This document shows positions 44,639 to 55,397 of a stretch of 64,000 bases of DNA, piece after piece. The notes under the pieces were generated by a model. It worked only from the letters and a program-made list of their open reading frames with translations. It did no database searches and was not told the DNA's origin. A program made the translations under genes and the position numbers. Each line of letters opens with the position of its first letter. Position 1 is the first letter of the stretch. The stretch covers positions 41,173 through 105,172 of the forward strand of contig NZ_AEPB01000019.1 of assembly GCF_000189395.1 (NCBI RefSeq). The letters run 5' to 3'. Source of the DNA: Planococcus donghaensis MPA1U2 (GTDB lineage: Bacteria > Bacillota > Bacilli > Bacillales_A > Planococcaceae).

Positions 44639-44935
44639 GTGAACGGAAAAATGAATTTCTTTCTTGACCCTAAAAACCGTGTTATCCAAAAACCCTCAAT
44701 CATGAATTACAAGCAGGATCAACAAGGTCTATATCTTGTGGCTAACAAGCGATTCATCAATTGGATGGATGTTCATACGTATTGTCATACTTGCTTAGAT
44801 GCTCTAACATTTGATGATGAGTTTGATGCAAGTTATTGCGCAAGTTGTAACGAATGGCGAGAAGAACCTTGTACAGACACTAGCTGTGAATATTGTGAAA
44901 ATCGTCCGAAACGCCCATTAGATCCCCGCCGATAA
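44639..44935 (+). CDS. Small cysteine-rich, probable zinc-binding protein
   Basis: A 98-residue protein starting at GTG 44639, ten bases after TAGGAG. The ATG at 44588 in the same frame lacks a ribosome site. The C-terminal half carries YCHTC, YCASC and CTDTSCEYC, six or seven cysteines arranged as paired Cx2C knuckles, typical of zinc ribbons or rubredoxin-like knuckles. The N-terminal half (NFFLDPKNRVIQKPSIMNY) looks like a short beta domain. The family is not recognised and it has no operon partner. Its TAA stop codon lies inside the loop of the terminator. Confidence 0.75.
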   Translation: MNGKMNFFLDPKNRVIQKPSIMNYKQDQQGLYLVANKRFINWMDVHTYCHTCLDALTFDDEFDASYCASCNEWREEPCTDTSCEYCENRPKRPLDPRR

Positions 44936-44947
44936 GCGGGGTTTTTT
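44924..44947 (+). terminator. Terminator whose loop contains the stop codon
   Basis: CCCCGC (44924-44929) pairs with GCGGGG (44936-44941). The six-base loop CGATAA includes the TAA stop (44933-44935). A TTTTTT run follows. Confidence 0.85.
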
Positions 44948-45064
44948 GTTAGTTTTATATCTTTAAAACAATTTTTCGTAAGATTTTCAAAAAATCACCA
45001 CGCAAAGATTTAGTATGGGTGAGATATGGTAAAATAAAGCTACTTGAACATTTGGAGGATGAAT

Positions 45065-45724
45065 ATGAAAAAGGAATTTGTAGTTATTGGACTTGGCCGT
45101 TTTGGCGGAAGTATTGTACGCGAATTGATTGAACAAGATGCCGATGTTATGGCAATTGATAAAGATTCTGAACGAGTAGATGAATTTTCTTCCATCGCAA
45201 CACAAGCGGTAGTAGCAGATACAACAGACGAATCTGTATTAAAGTCTTTAGGTATTCGGAACTTTGAACACGTGATAGTAGCAATCGGTGAAAATATTCA
45301 AGCCAGTATTTTAACAACTTTGATGTTAAAAGAAATTGGAGTGAAAAAAATTACGGTAAAAGCACAAAATGACTACCACGCAAAAGTGTTGAGCAAAATT
45401 GGTGCAGATAAAGTAGTTCACCCTGAACGTGATATGGGTATACGAATCGCCCATAATATTTTGTCAAATAACGTACTCGATTATTTAGAGTTGTCTGATG
45501 AACACTCGATAATGGAGATTAAAGCAAATCAGAAGCTTGCTGGCTATACCTTGATCGGCCTCGATATTCGGGCGCGTTACGGGATTAACATCGTAGCAAT
45601 CAAAAGGGGAGATGACATTATTGTTTCTCCGCAGGCAGACATGGAAATCGAACAAGAAGATATTTTAATCATCATCGGTTCGGATGCAGATATTAACCGT
45701 TTCGAGAAGAAAATGATGAATTAG
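45065..45724 (+). CDS. ktrC: Potassium uptake regulatory subunit KtrC/KtrA
   Basis: RCK-domain protein of 219 residues that gates a KtrB/KtrD-type membrane channel. The N-terminal Rossmann site GLGRFGGSIV (about 9-18) binds ATP/ADP or NAD(H). The acidic AIDKDSERV (about 35-43) follows. The C-terminal RCK_C subdomain (about 137-215; LAGYTLIGLDIRARYGINIV) is the known c-di-AMP binding part in S. aureus KtrA. ATG 45065 follows TTGGAGG by six bases; an in-frame start at 45044 precedes the ribosome site. Its position just upstream of convergent rnjA corresponds to B. subtilis ykqB (ktrC). Confidence 0.93.
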   Translation: MKKEFVVIGLGRFGGSIVRELIEQDADVMAIDKDSERVDEFSSIATQAVVADTTDESVLKSLGIRNFEHVIVAIGENIQASILTTLMLKEIGVKKITVKAQNDYHAKVLSKIGADKVVHPERDMGIRIAHNILSNNVLDYLELSDEHSIMEIKANQKLAGYTLIGLDIRARYGINIVAIKRGDDIIVSPQADMEIEQEDILIIIGSDADINRFEKKMMN

Positions 45725-45728
45725 TAAA

Positions 45729-45764
45729 GCCCTGTAGCAGGTAGTCATCTGCTACAGGGTTTTG
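45729..45764 (+). terminator. Terminator after ktrC
   Basis: Stem CCCTGTAGCAG / CTGCTACAGGG with an 8-base loop followed by TTTTG. Confidence 0.85.
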
Positions 45765-45769
45765 TATTA

Positions 45770-45809
45770 AAAAAGGGTGTATGGGGAAAACTCCCCATAC
45801 ACCCTTTAC
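45770..45809 (-). terminator. Terminator after rnjA
   Basis: A 15-bp perfect stem AAAGGGTGTATGGGG / CCCCATACACCCTTT with a 6-base loop. On the minus strand it is followed by six T residues. Confidence 0.9.
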
Positions 45810-45819
45810 CTGTTTTTTA

Positions 45820-47487
45820 TTAAACTTCCATGATAACTGGCAAAATCATCGGACGACGTTTTGTTTTCTCGTATAAATACGGTCCAAGCACGTCTGATAT
45901 ATCATTTTTCAATTCTGCCCAATCAGTATTTTTACTGTGAATTTTTTTGTTTAGATGGCGATTTAGCATTTGTTGTGCTTCGTAAATCATAGTGCCTGAC
46001 TCGCGCATGTAGACAAAACCACGAGAAATGATATCAGGACCTGAAACCATTTTATTTTTTTGCATATCAACACTTACTACTACGATAACTAAGCCTTCTT
46101 CAGAAAGAACGCGGCGATCACGTAGTACAATATTGCCAATATCACCGATTCCGCTACCGTCGATATAAACATCGCCAGAAGGAATACGCCCTGCAATAGA
46201 TGCTTCATCTTGACCTAAAGCAAGAACTTCGCCGTTTTCCATAATGAACGTGTTTTCCATTGGAACATCACATTCAACAGCTAATCCTGCATGAGTTTTT
46301 AACATGCGGAATTCACCGTGAATTGGCATAAAGTATTTAGGCTTGATCAAACGCAACATCAATTTATTTTCAGGTTCTGAACCGTGACCAGATGTATGGA
46401 TGTTGTTTAGTGATCCGTGAATAACATCTGCTCCAGCGCGGAATAATAAATTGATTGTGCGGTTAACGCTGCTCGTGTTACCCGGAATCGGAGAAGACGA
46501 GAAGACAACCGTATCGTTTGGTTGAATTTGAATTTGACGGTGTGTACCGCTAGCAATTCGTGAAAGAGCTGCCATTGGTTCGCCTTGTGAACCTGTGCAA
46601 AGAATTAATACTTCGTTTGCAGGTAAACGGTTTAAGGTTTGAGTATCCACAAATGCATCTTCCGGTGCGTTAATATAGCCTAGCTCACGACCGATTGTCA
46701 TGGCATTATCCATACTGCGTCCGAAAACAGCAATTTTGCGACCTTGTGCAACTGCTTCATCAGTTACTTGTTGTAGACGATAAATATTAGAAGCGAAAGT
46801 AGCGAAAATTAAGCGACCATCAACTTTTCTCATAATGTCCTTAATAGATTCGCCGACTTTACGTTCAGACATTGTAAAATCTGGAACTTCTGCATTCGTA
46901 CTGTCAGATAGAAGACATAAAACGCCTTCGCTGCCGATTTGAGCCATTTTCAATAAGTTGGCAGGCTCGCCAACCGGCGTGAAATCAAATTTGAAATCGC
47001 CTGTGTGAACAATGTTGCCGGGTGGTGTTTTAACAACGACACCAAAAGCATCAGGGATACTGTGCGTAGTACTAAAAAAGCTAACGGCAGTTTTACGGAA
47101 TTTAATGATATCGTCTTCGCCGATTTCAGTCATTTTCGTTTGACGCAATAAACCGTGTTCTTCTAATTTTTTACGCAATAAGCCTAGCGCTAATTTTCCG
47201 CCATAAACGGGAATGTTAATCTTTTTAAGTAAATAGGGAATACCGCCAATGTGATCTTCGTGACCGTGTGTAATAAACAGCCCTTTGATCTTATCAACGT
47301 TTTTTACTAAGTACGTGTAATCCGGGATGACGTAATCGATTCCGAGCAAATCGTCTTCCGGAAATTTAATGCCGGCATCAATAAGGATAATTTCATCCTG
47401 AAATTGAACACCATACGTATTTTTGCCGATTTCACCCAGTCCGCCGAGTGCAAATACAGCTGTTTGATCATTTTTAACAAATTTCAT
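45820..47487 (-). CDS. rnjA: Ribonuclease J1
   Basis: Metallo-beta-lactamase/beta-CASP endo- and 5'-exoribonuclease of 555 residues, central to RNA turnover and 16S maturation. The metal site is [10 protein letters not shown] (about 73-82), with a later HTGDFKFD (about 163-170) and LLSDSTNAE. The beta-CASP segment has [14 protein letters not shown] and the C-terminal part [10 protein letters not shown]. It is the second gene after rpoY, two bases downstream, as in B. subtilis (ykzG-ykqC), and so is co-transcribed with the epsilon subunit of RNA polymerase. It ends at a strong terminator. Confidence 0.97.
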   Translation of the reverse strand: MKFVKNDQTAVFALGGLGEIGKNTYGVQFQDEIILIDAGIKFPEDDLLGIDYVIPDYTYLVKNVDKIKGLFITHGHEDHIGGIPYLLKKINIPVYGGKLALGLLRKKLEEHGLLRQTKMTEIGEDDIIKFRKTAVSFFSTTHSIPDAFGVVVKTPPGNIVHTGDFKFDFTPVGEPANLLKMAQIGSEGVLCLLSDSTNAEVPDFTMSERKVGESIKDIMRKVDGRLIFATFASNIYRLQQVTDEAVAQGRKIAVFGRSMDNAMTIGRELGYINAPEDAFVDTQTLNRLPANEVLILCTGSQGEPMAALSRIASGTHRQIQIQPNDTVVFSSSPIPGNTSSVNRTINLLFRAGADVIHGSLNNIHTSGHGSEPENKLMLRLIKPKYFMPIHGEFRMLKTHAGLAVECDVPMENTFIMENGEVLALGQDEASIAGRIPSGDVYIDGSGIGDIGNIVLRDRRVLSEEGLVIVVVSVDMQKNKMVSGPDIISRGFVYMRESGTMIYEAQQMLNRHLNKKIHSKNTDWAELKNDISDVLGPYLYEKTKRRPMILPVIMEV

Positions 47488-47489
47488 TG

Positions 47490-47702
47490 TTATTCGATGC
47501 TCTCAACTTCGTAATTTTGGCTCGACTGTTCATACTCTAGATGGTTTCCTTCAAGTAATTGAACAAGTTCAATATTGTAGTTACGGTCTTTTAGGTGGTG
47601 TCGGACTTCGCGCTCGGATGCTGCTTCCACATAAAGGCTTTGTGTGTTCTCTCTTACAGGTACTTCGAATCGGTTTTCTTGGTAGTATACTTTAAAAATC
47701 AT
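47490..47702 (-). CDS. rpoY: RNA polymerase epsilon subunit RpoY
   Basis: Small RNA polymerase-associated protein of 70 residues; B. subtilis YkzG/RpoY has 69. The start [19 protein letters not shown] and the pattern [18 protein letters not shown] are characteristic. ATG 47702 is chosen because AAAGGAGAG precedes it; the in-frame start at 47729 adds nine residues not found in the family. In B. subtilis the epsilon subunit binds the polymerase near the Gp2-like site and is dispensable in the laboratory. It is paired with rnjA. Confidence 0.93.
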   Translation of the reverse strand: MIFKVYYQENRFEVPVRENTQSLYVEAASEREVRHHLKDRNYNIELVQLLEGNHLEYEQSSQNYEVESIE

Positions 47703-47767
47703 AGTTTGCTCTCCTTTTTCCACGCTCAAATAAATGCACTTCCTTTATATTATCATGACATTAGACT

Positions 47768-47808
47768 AAAATAAAGAATAGCCCTCCTTATTTATACAGA
47801 AGGGCTAA
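47768..47808 (-). terminator. Terminator after the 23-residue peptide gene
   Basis: On the minus strand, AGCCCTTCT pairs with AGGAGGGCT (one G-U) around a 9-base loop. A U-rich stretch (ATTCTTTATTTT) follows. It separates the peptide gene from rpoY. Confidence 0.65.
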
Positions 47809-47813
47809 AACGT

Positions 47814-47885
47814 TTATGCTATTTTCTTTTTATTCATGATGCCATTGAGTTGTCTGAGAAGTTTTCTCTTCAAACGTTTCAACAT
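47814..47885 (-). CDS. Short basic peptide gene (23 residues)
   Basis: An ATG at 47885 preceded by a very good ribosome site, GAGGAGTGA (7-8 base spacing), opens a 23-codon frame. The product is a strongly basic amphipathic helix, MLKRLKRKLLRQ (1-12) plus a tail ending KKKIA, with no acidic residue. A terminator-like hairpin follows its stop codon within a few bases. The strong start, the dedicated terminator and the composition all point to a real gene. Function is unknown. A membrane- or RNA-binding peptide is possible, and a leader peptide for rpoY-rnjA is less likely because of the terminator. Confidence 0.6.
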   Translation of the reverse strand: MLKRLKRKLLRQLNGIMNKKKIA

Positions 47886-47986
47886 GGCTAATCACTCCTC
47901 AAAGCAATTATAACCCTTTTTCTGATAATTGCAAAGAATCTAGAACTTTGAATTTACAACTAATTACATAAGAATGGAGACTCTAC

Positions 47987-48757
47987 ATGCCTAAATTATT
48001 ATTGCTAGATATTGATGGAACACTACTAGATTCCCACAAGAAACTTCCGGATTATGCAAAAAAAGCATTACAACAAGCCCGTTTAAATGGACATGATTTG
48101 GCAATTGCAACTGGCAGAGGACCCTTTATGATTACAAAAATTTTAGAGGAACTCGAGATTGATACTTACATTACGTTTAATGGTCAATACATCTCGCATA
48201 AAGGTGAAACGGTTCATAAAGAAGCAATCGATACAGAAATGTTAAAAGAAATTTACGCATATGCAGAAAAACAAAATCATCCAATTGTTTTCATGAATGA
48301 AGAAAAAATGATTTCTTCTATTGATTATCATCCTGATATTGATGAAAGCATTCAGACTTTGAAAATTCCACATCCGGAAATGGAAAAAGACTTTCATCTT
48401 GATAATGAAATATACCAAGCGCTCGTTTTTTGTGAAAAAGATGAAGAACAGCAATACCATGATACGTTTAAAGAAGTCGATTTTGTGCGTTGGCATCGGG
48501 TTTCTTGTGACATCACACCTAAAGGAGGAACAAAGGCCAGTGGGATCAAACATTTGATAAAAGCAACAGGTCATGCCATTGAAGACACGATTGCATTTGG
48601 CGATGGTTTGAATGACCTGCTAATGATGGAAGTAGCCGGATTTAGCGTTGCTATGGACAACGGTCACGAAGAAACAAAAAAACGTGCATCATATATAACC
48701 GATCACGTAGATAATGACGGTCTTGCTAAAGCCTTCAAACACTTAAAGTTAATATAA
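47987..48757 (+). CDS. ykrA: HAD-superfamily phosphatase, Cof type (YkrA-like)
   Basis: Soluble phosphatase of 256 residues, class IIB (Cof) HAD. Motif I is LLLDIDGTLLDS (about 4-15, nucleophile Asp8). Motif II is AIATGRGP. The cap domain spans about 85-185, and motif III/IV is AFGDGLNDLLMMEVAG (about 205-220). Family members dephosphorylate sugar phosphates, FMN/PLP or nucleotides; the substrate is unknown. It lies divergent to rpoY and before convergent defB, exactly as in B. subtilis. Confidence 0.9.
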   Translation: MPKLLLLDIDGTLLDSHKKLPDYAKKALQQARLNGHDLAIATGRGPFMITKILEELEIDTYITFNGQYISHKGETVHKEAIDTEMLKEIYAYAEKQNHPIVFMNEEKMISSIDYHPDIDESIQTLKIPHPEMEKDFHLDNEIYQALVFCEKDEEQQYHDTFKEVDFVRWHRVSCDITPKGGTKASGIKHLIKATGHAIEDTIAFGDGLNDLLMMEVAGFSVAMDNGHEETKKRASYITDHVDNDGLAKAFKHLKLI

Positions 48758-48762
48758 GAAAA

Positions 48763-48795
48763 AAAGAGACTCAGCTTATTCAGCTGAGTCTCTTT
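48763..48795. terminator. Bidirectional terminator, overlapping the defB stop
   Basis: AAAGAGACTCAGCT / AGCTGAGTCTCTTT, a perfect 14-bp stem with a 5-base loop. The defB stop codon lies inside it. Confidence 0.85.
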
Positions 48796-49342
48796 CGATT
48801 GGAATGGCGTTTTCAATTTCAGCGAACGGATTTTTTGAGTCAATGTGATCAAAGAACATCACGCCGTTCAAGTGATCTAATTCGTGTTGAAATGCAATGG
48901 CAGGAAGGCCTTTAAGACGCATTTTGATTTCTTCGCCATTTATATTTAAAGCTTTGATGGTAATGCGTGCATATCTTGGCACGTATCCAGGAACTGCACG
49001 GTCAACAGACAAACAACCTTCGCCTGCGGCTAAATAAGTTTTTTCAACAGAGTGGCTAACGATCTTAGGGTTGAACACAACGAGGCTCAGGTTTTCACCT
49101 GTGTTGTCATCAAAATGCAAAGCGAAAATTCGTTTTGCCTGATTTACTTGAGGAGCAGCAATTCCAACACCTGGACGTAAATCGTATTTCTCAGCCAATT
49201 CATCATCCTGACTATTTACTACATATTCTAAAAGGTCTTCACCCAACTGACGGTCTTCTTCAGAAAGTGGAAATTTCACTTCTTCTGCACGTTCTCTGAG
49301 TGTAGGATGACCTTCACGTATAATGTCTTTCATTCGTATCAA
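48776..49342 (-). CDS. defB: Peptide deformylase DefB
   Basis: Removes the N-formyl group from nascent proteins; 188 residues. The three metal motifs are GVGIAAPQ (about 58-65), EGCLSV (about 109-114) and FQHELDH (about 150-156). The B. subtilis YkrB start is MITMENIVRDGHP by memory, so TTG 49342, giving [13 protein letters not shown], is preferred; AAAGGATGA lies nine bases ahead of it. The internal ATG at 49333 is too far from that ribosome site. It is located between ykrA and ykyA as in B. subtilis. Confidence 0.95.
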   Translation of the reverse strand: MIRMKDIIREGHPTLRERAEEVKFPLSEEDRQLGEDLLEYVVNSQDDELAEKYDLRPGVGIAAPQVNQAKRIFALHFDDNTGENLSLVVFNPKIVSHSVEKTYLAAGEGCLSVDRAVPGYVPRYARITIKALNINGEEIKMRLKGLPAIAFQHELDHLNGVMFFDHIDSKNPFAEIENAIPIERDSAE

Positions 49343-49488
49343 GTGGTTTCATCCTTTCAAATGGCTTGCTATGTATATTAGTATAACGTAAATCTGCTGT
49401 TTTGAAAAAAGAAAAAGCCGACAGATAGTGTTGTCTTTTACATGGGCACAGACTATAGTTAATTCATGGGAAATAAGGGGTGAATTAG

Positions 49489-50133
49489 ATGAGAAAAACA
49501 CGTATAGCGCTAAGCTTTTCTGCACTTATTTTGTTAGCGGCTTGCACAGATTCAGGAATTCGCGCAGATTTGGACCAAGTGCTTAATGACACCTTCGATG
49601 CTGAAGAAGACTACCGCGAAGTGCAGGACGACTTAGAAAAACGAGAAAAAGCAGAACAAAAATTGTTTGCAGATATTATGGCTTTAACTCAAGAACAACA
49701 TGATGAAGTTACAGAACAAGCTCAAGAAGCGCTTGATTCGGCAAATGAACGTTTAGAATTTTTAAAAACTGAAAAAGAATCCATGCAGGCAGCTGAAGAA
49801 AATTTAGCTGAAATTGATCAAGTAATTGAAGATGCTGAGGATGAGTCAGTGAAATCTGATTTGCAAGCATTAAAAGAAAAAATGCAAGAACGCTTTACAG
49901 CACATGCTGGTTTTGTGGAAGCTTATGAAAAACTAATAGGACTTCAGAAAGAATTATATGAAATGCTAAAAGACGAAGAAACTAAATTGCAGATGCTCCA
50001 AGAAAAAGCTACAGAAGTGAATGAGCAAAATAATTTGGTGCAACAAGCTGTTACAGAATTTAATGAGTTAACGCAACAGGTTAATGAATTAAAGGATAAC
50101 ACGTTAGAAAAATTAGCTGAAAGCGAGGAATGA
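49489..50133 (+). CDS. ykyA: YkyA family cell-wall-associated lipoprotein
   Basis: Lipoprotein of 214 residues with signal peptide and lipobox LLAAC (Cys19). The rest is nearly all charged alpha helix, predicted coiled coil from about 28 to 210 (heptads around EQAQEALDSANERLEFL). This matches the YkyA family, whose members are annotated as putative cell-wall-binding lipoproteins without a defined function. It stands directly upstream of the pdh operon as in B. subtilis. The start has AAGGGGTGA, and a hairpin terminator follows its stop. Confidence 0.87.
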   Translation: MRKTRIALSFSALILLAACTDSGIRADLDQVLNDTFDAEEDYREVQDDLEKREKAEQKLFADIMALTQEQHDEVTEQAQEALDSANERLEFLKTEKESMQAAEENLAEIDQVIEDAEDESVKSDLQALKEKMQERFTAHAGFVEAYEKLIGLQKELYEMLKDEETKLQMLQEKATEVNEQNNLVQQAVTEFNELTQQVNELKDNTLEKLAESEE

Positions 50134-50156
50134 GCAGCCTATGTGGCTGCTTTTTC
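50132..50156 (+). terminator. Terminator after ykyA
   Basis: AGCAGCC / GGCTGCT stem with loop TATGT and a TTTTT run, starting at the ykyA stop codon. Confidence 0.75.
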
Positions 50157-50185
50157 TGTGCTATAAAAGATGTGTAAGTAGACAA

Positions 50186-50201
50186 CTGTATTATAATACA
50201 G
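50186..50201. promoter_or_regulatory. Perfect 16-bp palindrome in the pdh leader region
   Basis: CTGTATTATAATACAG is a perfect inverted repeat that contains a consensus -10 hexamer (TATAAT) in its centre. It could be an operator over a secondary promoter of pdhA. The binding protein is unknown. Confidence 0.45.
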
Positions 50202-50283
50202 GGGTGAAAATAGACTGATACAGTTATAAAAGCCAGAATTTTCTTTGTATTAATATCGTACGAAAATGTCAGGTCCTCTATGA

Positions 50284-51498
<1,215 letters not shown>

Positions 51499-51501
51499 GC
51501 C

Positions 51502-52479
51502 ATGGCACAATTAACAATGATCCAAGCAATTACCGACGCTCTGAAAACAGAGATGAAGAACGATGAAAACGTTCTTGTTTTCGGTGAAGATGTAGGAAAT
51601 AACGGCGGTGTATTCCGTGCAACTGAAGGTCTACAAAAAGAATTCGGTGAAGACCGCGTCTTTGATACACCTTTAGCTGAGTCAGGTATTGGCGGTTTGG
51701 CCATTGGTTTGGCTTTGCAAGGATACCGTCCAGTTCCAGAAATTCAGTTTTTCGGATTTGTTTTTGAAGTAATGGATTCTATTAGCGGCCAAATGGCACG
51801 TATGCGTTACCGCAGTGGCGGAAGTTTAACTTCTCCTGTGACAATCCGTTCGCCATTTGGCGGCGGTGTTCATACACCTGAAATGCATGCAGATTCTCTA
51901 GAAGGATTAATGGCTGCTCAGCCAGGATTAAAAGTAGTTATTCCTTCTACGCCATACGATGCTAAAGGCTTATTGATTTCATCAATTCGCGATAACGATC
52001 CTGTTATTTTCCTAGAGCACATGAAACTATACCGTTCATTCCGTCAAGAAGTACCTGAAGAAGAATACACAATTCCATTAGGTAAAGCTGATGTAAAACG
52101 TGAAGGTAAAGATTTAACAATCATTGCTTACGGTGCGATGGTACAAGAAAGCATTAAAGCAGCAGAACAACTTGAAAAAGAAAACTATTCGGTTGAAGTG
52201 GTCGATCTTCGTACGATCCAACCGCTTGATATTGAAACAATTATTGCTTCAGTTGAAAAAACTGGTCGCGCAATAGTCGTTCAAGAAGCTCAAAAACAAG
52301 CTGGAATTGCAGCGAGCGTGGTAGCTGAAATTACAGATCGTGCAATCCTTAGCTTAGAAGCACCTGTTCTTCGTGTGACGGCACCAGACTCAATCTTCCC
52401 GTTCTCGCAAGCAGAAGAAGTTTGGTTACCGAATTCGAAGGATATACTAGAAACAGCGAAAAAAGTACTGACGTTTTAA
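51502..52479 (+). CDS. pdhB: Pyruvate dehydrogenase E1 beta subunit
   Basis: 325-residue partner of PdhA in the alpha2-beta2 E1 heterotetramer. Visible features are [18 protein letters not shown] (about 27-44), the [15 protein letters not shown] segment (about 54-68) that contacts ThDP, and the C-terminal transketolase domain with [11 protein letters not shown]. It begins three bases after pdhA with AAGGAG inside the end of that gene, so the subunits are made from one transcript in equal amounts. Confidence 0.97.
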   Translation: MAQLTMIQAITDALKTEMKNDENVLVFGEDVGNNGGVFRATEGLQKEFGEDRVFDTPLAESGIGGLAIGLALQGYRPVPEIQFFGFVFEVMDSISGQMARMRYRSGGSLTSPVTIRSPFGGGVHTPEMHADSLEGLMAAQPGLKVVIPSTPYDAKGLLISSIRDNDPVIFLEHMKLYRSFRQEVPEEEYTIPLGKADVKREGKDLTIIAYGAMVQESIKAAEQLEKENYSVEVVDLRTIQPLDIETIIASVEKTGRAIVVQEAQKQAGIAASVVAEITDRAILSLEAPVLRVTAPDSIFPFSQAEEVWLPNSKDILETAKKVLTF

Positions 52480-52506
52480 TTAGACAGAACTGAAAGGGTG
52501 ATATGC

Positions 52507-53892
52507 ATGGCTTTTGAATTTCGTTTGCCGGATATCGGAGAAGGTATCCATGAAGGTGAAATCGTAAAATGGTTCGTAAAAGCAGGAGATACAATTGAAG
52601 AAGACGATATCCTTGTCGAAGTGCAAAATGATAAGGCAGTAGTCGAGATTCCTTCACCAGTTTCAGGAACAGTTGAAGAAGTATTGGTAGAAGAAGGAAC
52701 AGTTGCGGTAGTAGGCGATGTACTAGTTCGCATTGATGCACCAGATGCTGAAGAAATGAGTTTTAAAGGCGGTCACAGCGACAAGAAAGAAGCTGAGCCT
52801 GAAGAAAAAGAAGAAACTGAAGAACAAGTCCAATCAGGTACAGCTGAATCAGGCCAAGATGTAGATAAAGCACCTGTTAAAGAAGAAACAAAAGAAGAGA
52901 CGGGTGCTGGAGAACAGTCACAGTCTCAAGAAACAAAAGAATCTGATCCAAATGCTCGAGTTATTTCAATGCCATCCGTTCGCAAATTTGCGCGCGACAA
53001 TGATGTTGATATTAAACAAGTAACTGGTTCTGGCAATAATGGTCGTGTTTTAAAAGAAGACGTAGAAGCCTTTATGAATGGTGATCAAAAAGCACCTGCA
53101 TCTGAAGCTCCTGAAGCGTCACAAGAAACAACAGAAGAAAGCACTGAAAAAGCAGCGGCGCCAAAAGCGGCAGCAGCTCCTGAAGGTGAATTCCCTGAAA
53201 CGCGTGAGAAAATGTCTGGTATTCGTAAAGCAATTGCGAAAGCAATGGTTCATTCGAAACACACAGCTCCTCACGTAACGTTAATGGATGAAGTGGATGT
53301 TACTGAACTTGTTGCACATCGCAAAAAATTCAAAGACATTGCTGCAGAAAAAGAAATCAAATTGACATACTTACCGTATGTAGTAAAAGCATTAGTAAGT
53401 ACGTTGCGTGAATTCCCAGCTTTAAACACATCATTTGATGATGAAACAAGCGAAGTGATTCAAAAACATTATTTCAATATCGGTATTGCTGCAGATACAG
53501 AAAAAGGGTTGATGGTTCCTGTTATTAAAAATGCAGACCGTAAATCAGTATTCGCAATTTCTGATGAAATTAATGGCTTAGCTACAAAAGCGCGCGATGG
53601 TAAATTATCAGCTGCTGAAATGAAAGGCGCATCATGCTCGATCACAAATATCGGTTCTGCCGGTGGACAATGGTTTACACCAGTTATCAACCACCCAGAA
53701 GTAGCGATTCTTGGAATTGGACGTATTGCGGAAAAACCTGTAATTAAAAATGGTGAAATTGTAGCTGCACCTGTGTTAGCATTGTCATTGAGCTTTGATC
53801 ACAGAATGATCGATGGCGCAACAGCGCAGCACGCATTAAATCATATTAAACGTTTATTAAGTGAACCTGAATTACTATTAATGGAGGCGTAA
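52507..53892 (+). CDS. pdhC: Pyruvate dehydrogenase E2, dihydrolipoamide acetyltransferase
   Basis: Core subunit of 461 residues. A single lipoyl domain (about 1-78) has the lipoylated Lys in [14 protein letters not shown]. An acidic linker follows. The E1/E3-binding domain (about 155-192) has [18 protein letters not shown]. An Ala/Pro-rich linker precedes the catalytic domain, which ends with [13 protein letters not shown]; the active-site His is in DHRxxDG. ATG 52507 is preferred over GTG 52498 because AAAGGGTGA precedes it. The gene lies 27 bases after pdhB. Confidence 0.97.
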   Translation: MAFEFRLPDIGEGIHEGEIVKWFVKAGDTIEEDDILVEVQNDKAVVEIPSPVSGTVEEVLVEEGTVAVVGDVLVRIDAPDAEEMSFKGGHSDKKEAEPEEKEETEEQVQSGTAESGQDVDKAPVKEETKEETGAGEQSQSQETKESDPNARVISMPSVRKFARDNDVDIKQVTGSGNNGRVLKEDVEAFMNGDQKAPASEAPEASQETTEESTEKAAAPKAAAAPEGEFPETREKMSGIRKAIAKAMVHSKHTAPHVTLMDEVDVTELVAHRKKFKDIAAEKEIKLTYLPYVVKALVSTLREFPALNTSFDDETSEVIQKHYFNIGIAADTEKGLMVPVIKNADRKSVFAISDEINGLATKARDGKLSAAEMKGASCSITNIGSAGGQWFTPVINHPEVAILGIGRIAEKPVIKNGEIVAAPVLALSLSFDHRMIDGATAQHALNHIKRLLSEPELLLMEA

Positions 53893-53897
53893 AACTT

Positions 53898-55307
53898 ATG
53901 GTAGTAGGAGATTTCCCAATCGAAACAGACACGCTCGTAATTGGCTCTGGCCCTGGCGGTTATGTTGCAGCTATTCGTGCAGCACAAACTGGCCAAAAAG
54001 TAACAATCGTTGAAAAAGAATATATTGGTGGCGTTTGTTTAAACGTTGGCTGTATCCCTTCTAAAGCAATGATTTCTGTTGGACACCGTTTTGAAGAAGC
54101 TCAACACTCAGATGATATGGGTATTGTAGCTAAAGAAGTTTCAATCAACTTTGAAAAAGCACAAGCTTTTAAAGATGGCGTAGTTAAGAAATTAACAGGC
54201 GGCGTTGAATCTCTTCTTAAAGGGAACAAAGTTGAAATTTTACGCGGTGAAGCTTATTTCGTAGACGAAAACACAGTTCGTATTATGGATGAAGATTCAG
54301 CACAAACGTACAAATTCAAAAACGCAATTATTGCTACAGGATCTCGTCCTGTTGAAATCCCAAGTTTCAAATTCACTGACCGTGTTATCAATTCTACGGG
54401 AGCATTAGCTCTTAAAGAAATCCCAGGCAAACTGATTGTTATTGGTGGGGGCTATATCGGTACTGAGCTTGGAACTGCTTACGCTAACCTTGGATCTGAA
54501 GTAACAATCCTTGAAGGCGCACCAGACATCCTTGCTGGATTTGAAAAACAAATGACATCAATTGTTAAAAAAGGATTGAAGAAAAAAGGCGTTGAAGTTA
54601 TCACAAAAGCATCTGCTAAAGGTGTAGAAGAAACTGATTCTGGCGTTACAGTAACATACGAAGCAGGCGGAGAAGAAAAAACGCTTGAAGCAGATTATGT
54701 TCTTGTAACAGTTGGCCGTCGTCCAAACACAGATGAAATGGGTCTTGAAGAATTGAACTTAAACATGTCTGACCGTGGCTTGATCGAAGTTGATAAGCAA
54801 TGCCGTACAAATATCCCGAATATCTATGCAATTGGTGATGTTGTAGCAGGGTTGCAATTGGCTCATAAAGCTTCATACGAAGGCAAAATTGCTGCAGAAG
54901 CAATCGCTGGCGAAAAATCAGAAGTTGATTATTTAGCAATTCCAGCGGTTTGCTTTACAGATCCTGAACTTGCAAGCGTCGGTTTAACTGAAGAGCAAGC
55001 AAAAACTGAAGGATTTGAAGTAACAGCTGCTAAGTTCCCATTCGGAGCTAACGGCCGTGCACTTGCACTAAACGCTTCTGAAGGATTTGTGAAACTTGTT
55101 TCACGTAAATCTGACGGCTTGCTATTAGGTGGACAAATTGTTGGAGCTGGCGCATCAGATATGATCGCTGAGCTCGGACTTGCAATCGAAGCAGGCATGA
55201 CTGTGGAAGATATTGCAATGACAATCCACGCTCACCCAACACTTGCTGAAATTACGATGGAAGCTGCAGAAGTAGCTCTTGGAACGCCAATTCACATCAT
55301 TAAGTAA
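53898..55307 (+). CDS. pdhD: Dihydrolipoamide dehydrogenase E3
   Basis: FAD-dependent disulfide oxidoreductase of 469 residues that reoxidises the lipoyl group. The FAD loop is [15 protein letters not shown] (about 17-31). The redox pair is [11 protein letters not shown] (about 47-57). The NAD loop is [14 protein letters not shown], followed by AIGDVVAG and the active His-Glu in HAHPTLAE (near 445-452). It starts five bases after pdhC and ends in a clear terminator, closing the operon. Confidence 0.97.
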   Translation: MVVGDFPIETDTLVIGSGPGGYVAAIRAAQTGQKVTIVEKEYIGGVCLNVGCIPSKAMISVGHRFEEAQHSDDMGIVAKEVSINFEKAQAFKDGVVKKLTGGVESLLKGNKVEILRGEAYFVDENTVRIMDEDSAQTYKFKNAIIATGSRPVEIPSFKFTDRVINSTGALALKEIPGKLIVIGGGYIGTELGTAYANLGSEVTILEGAPDILAGFEKQMTSIVKKGLKKKGVEVITKASAKGVEETDSGVTVTYEAGGEEKTLEADYVLVTVGRRPNTDEMGLEELNLNMSDRGLIEVDKQCRTNIPNIYAIGDVVAGLQLAHKASYEGKIAAEAIAGEKSEVDYLAIPAVCFTDPELASVGLTEEQAKTEGFEVTAAKFPFGANGRALALNASEGFVKLVSRKSDGLLLGGQIVGAGASDMIAELGLAIEAGMTVEDIAMTIHAHPTLAEITMEAAEVALGTPIHIIK

Positions 55308-55311
55308 CTAA

Positions 55312-55344
55312 TAGAGAAGCCGCAATCTGCGGCTTCTTTTTTTT
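55312..55344 (+). terminator. Terminator of the pdh operon
   Basis: AGAAGCCGC / GCGGCTTCT stem with loop AATCT and a run of eight T residues. Confidence 0.9.
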
Positions 55345-55397
55345 GGAATAAATTGAGTTCTCATGGTAAGATTTGTTTATTGAAGGGGTGTTTTGAA

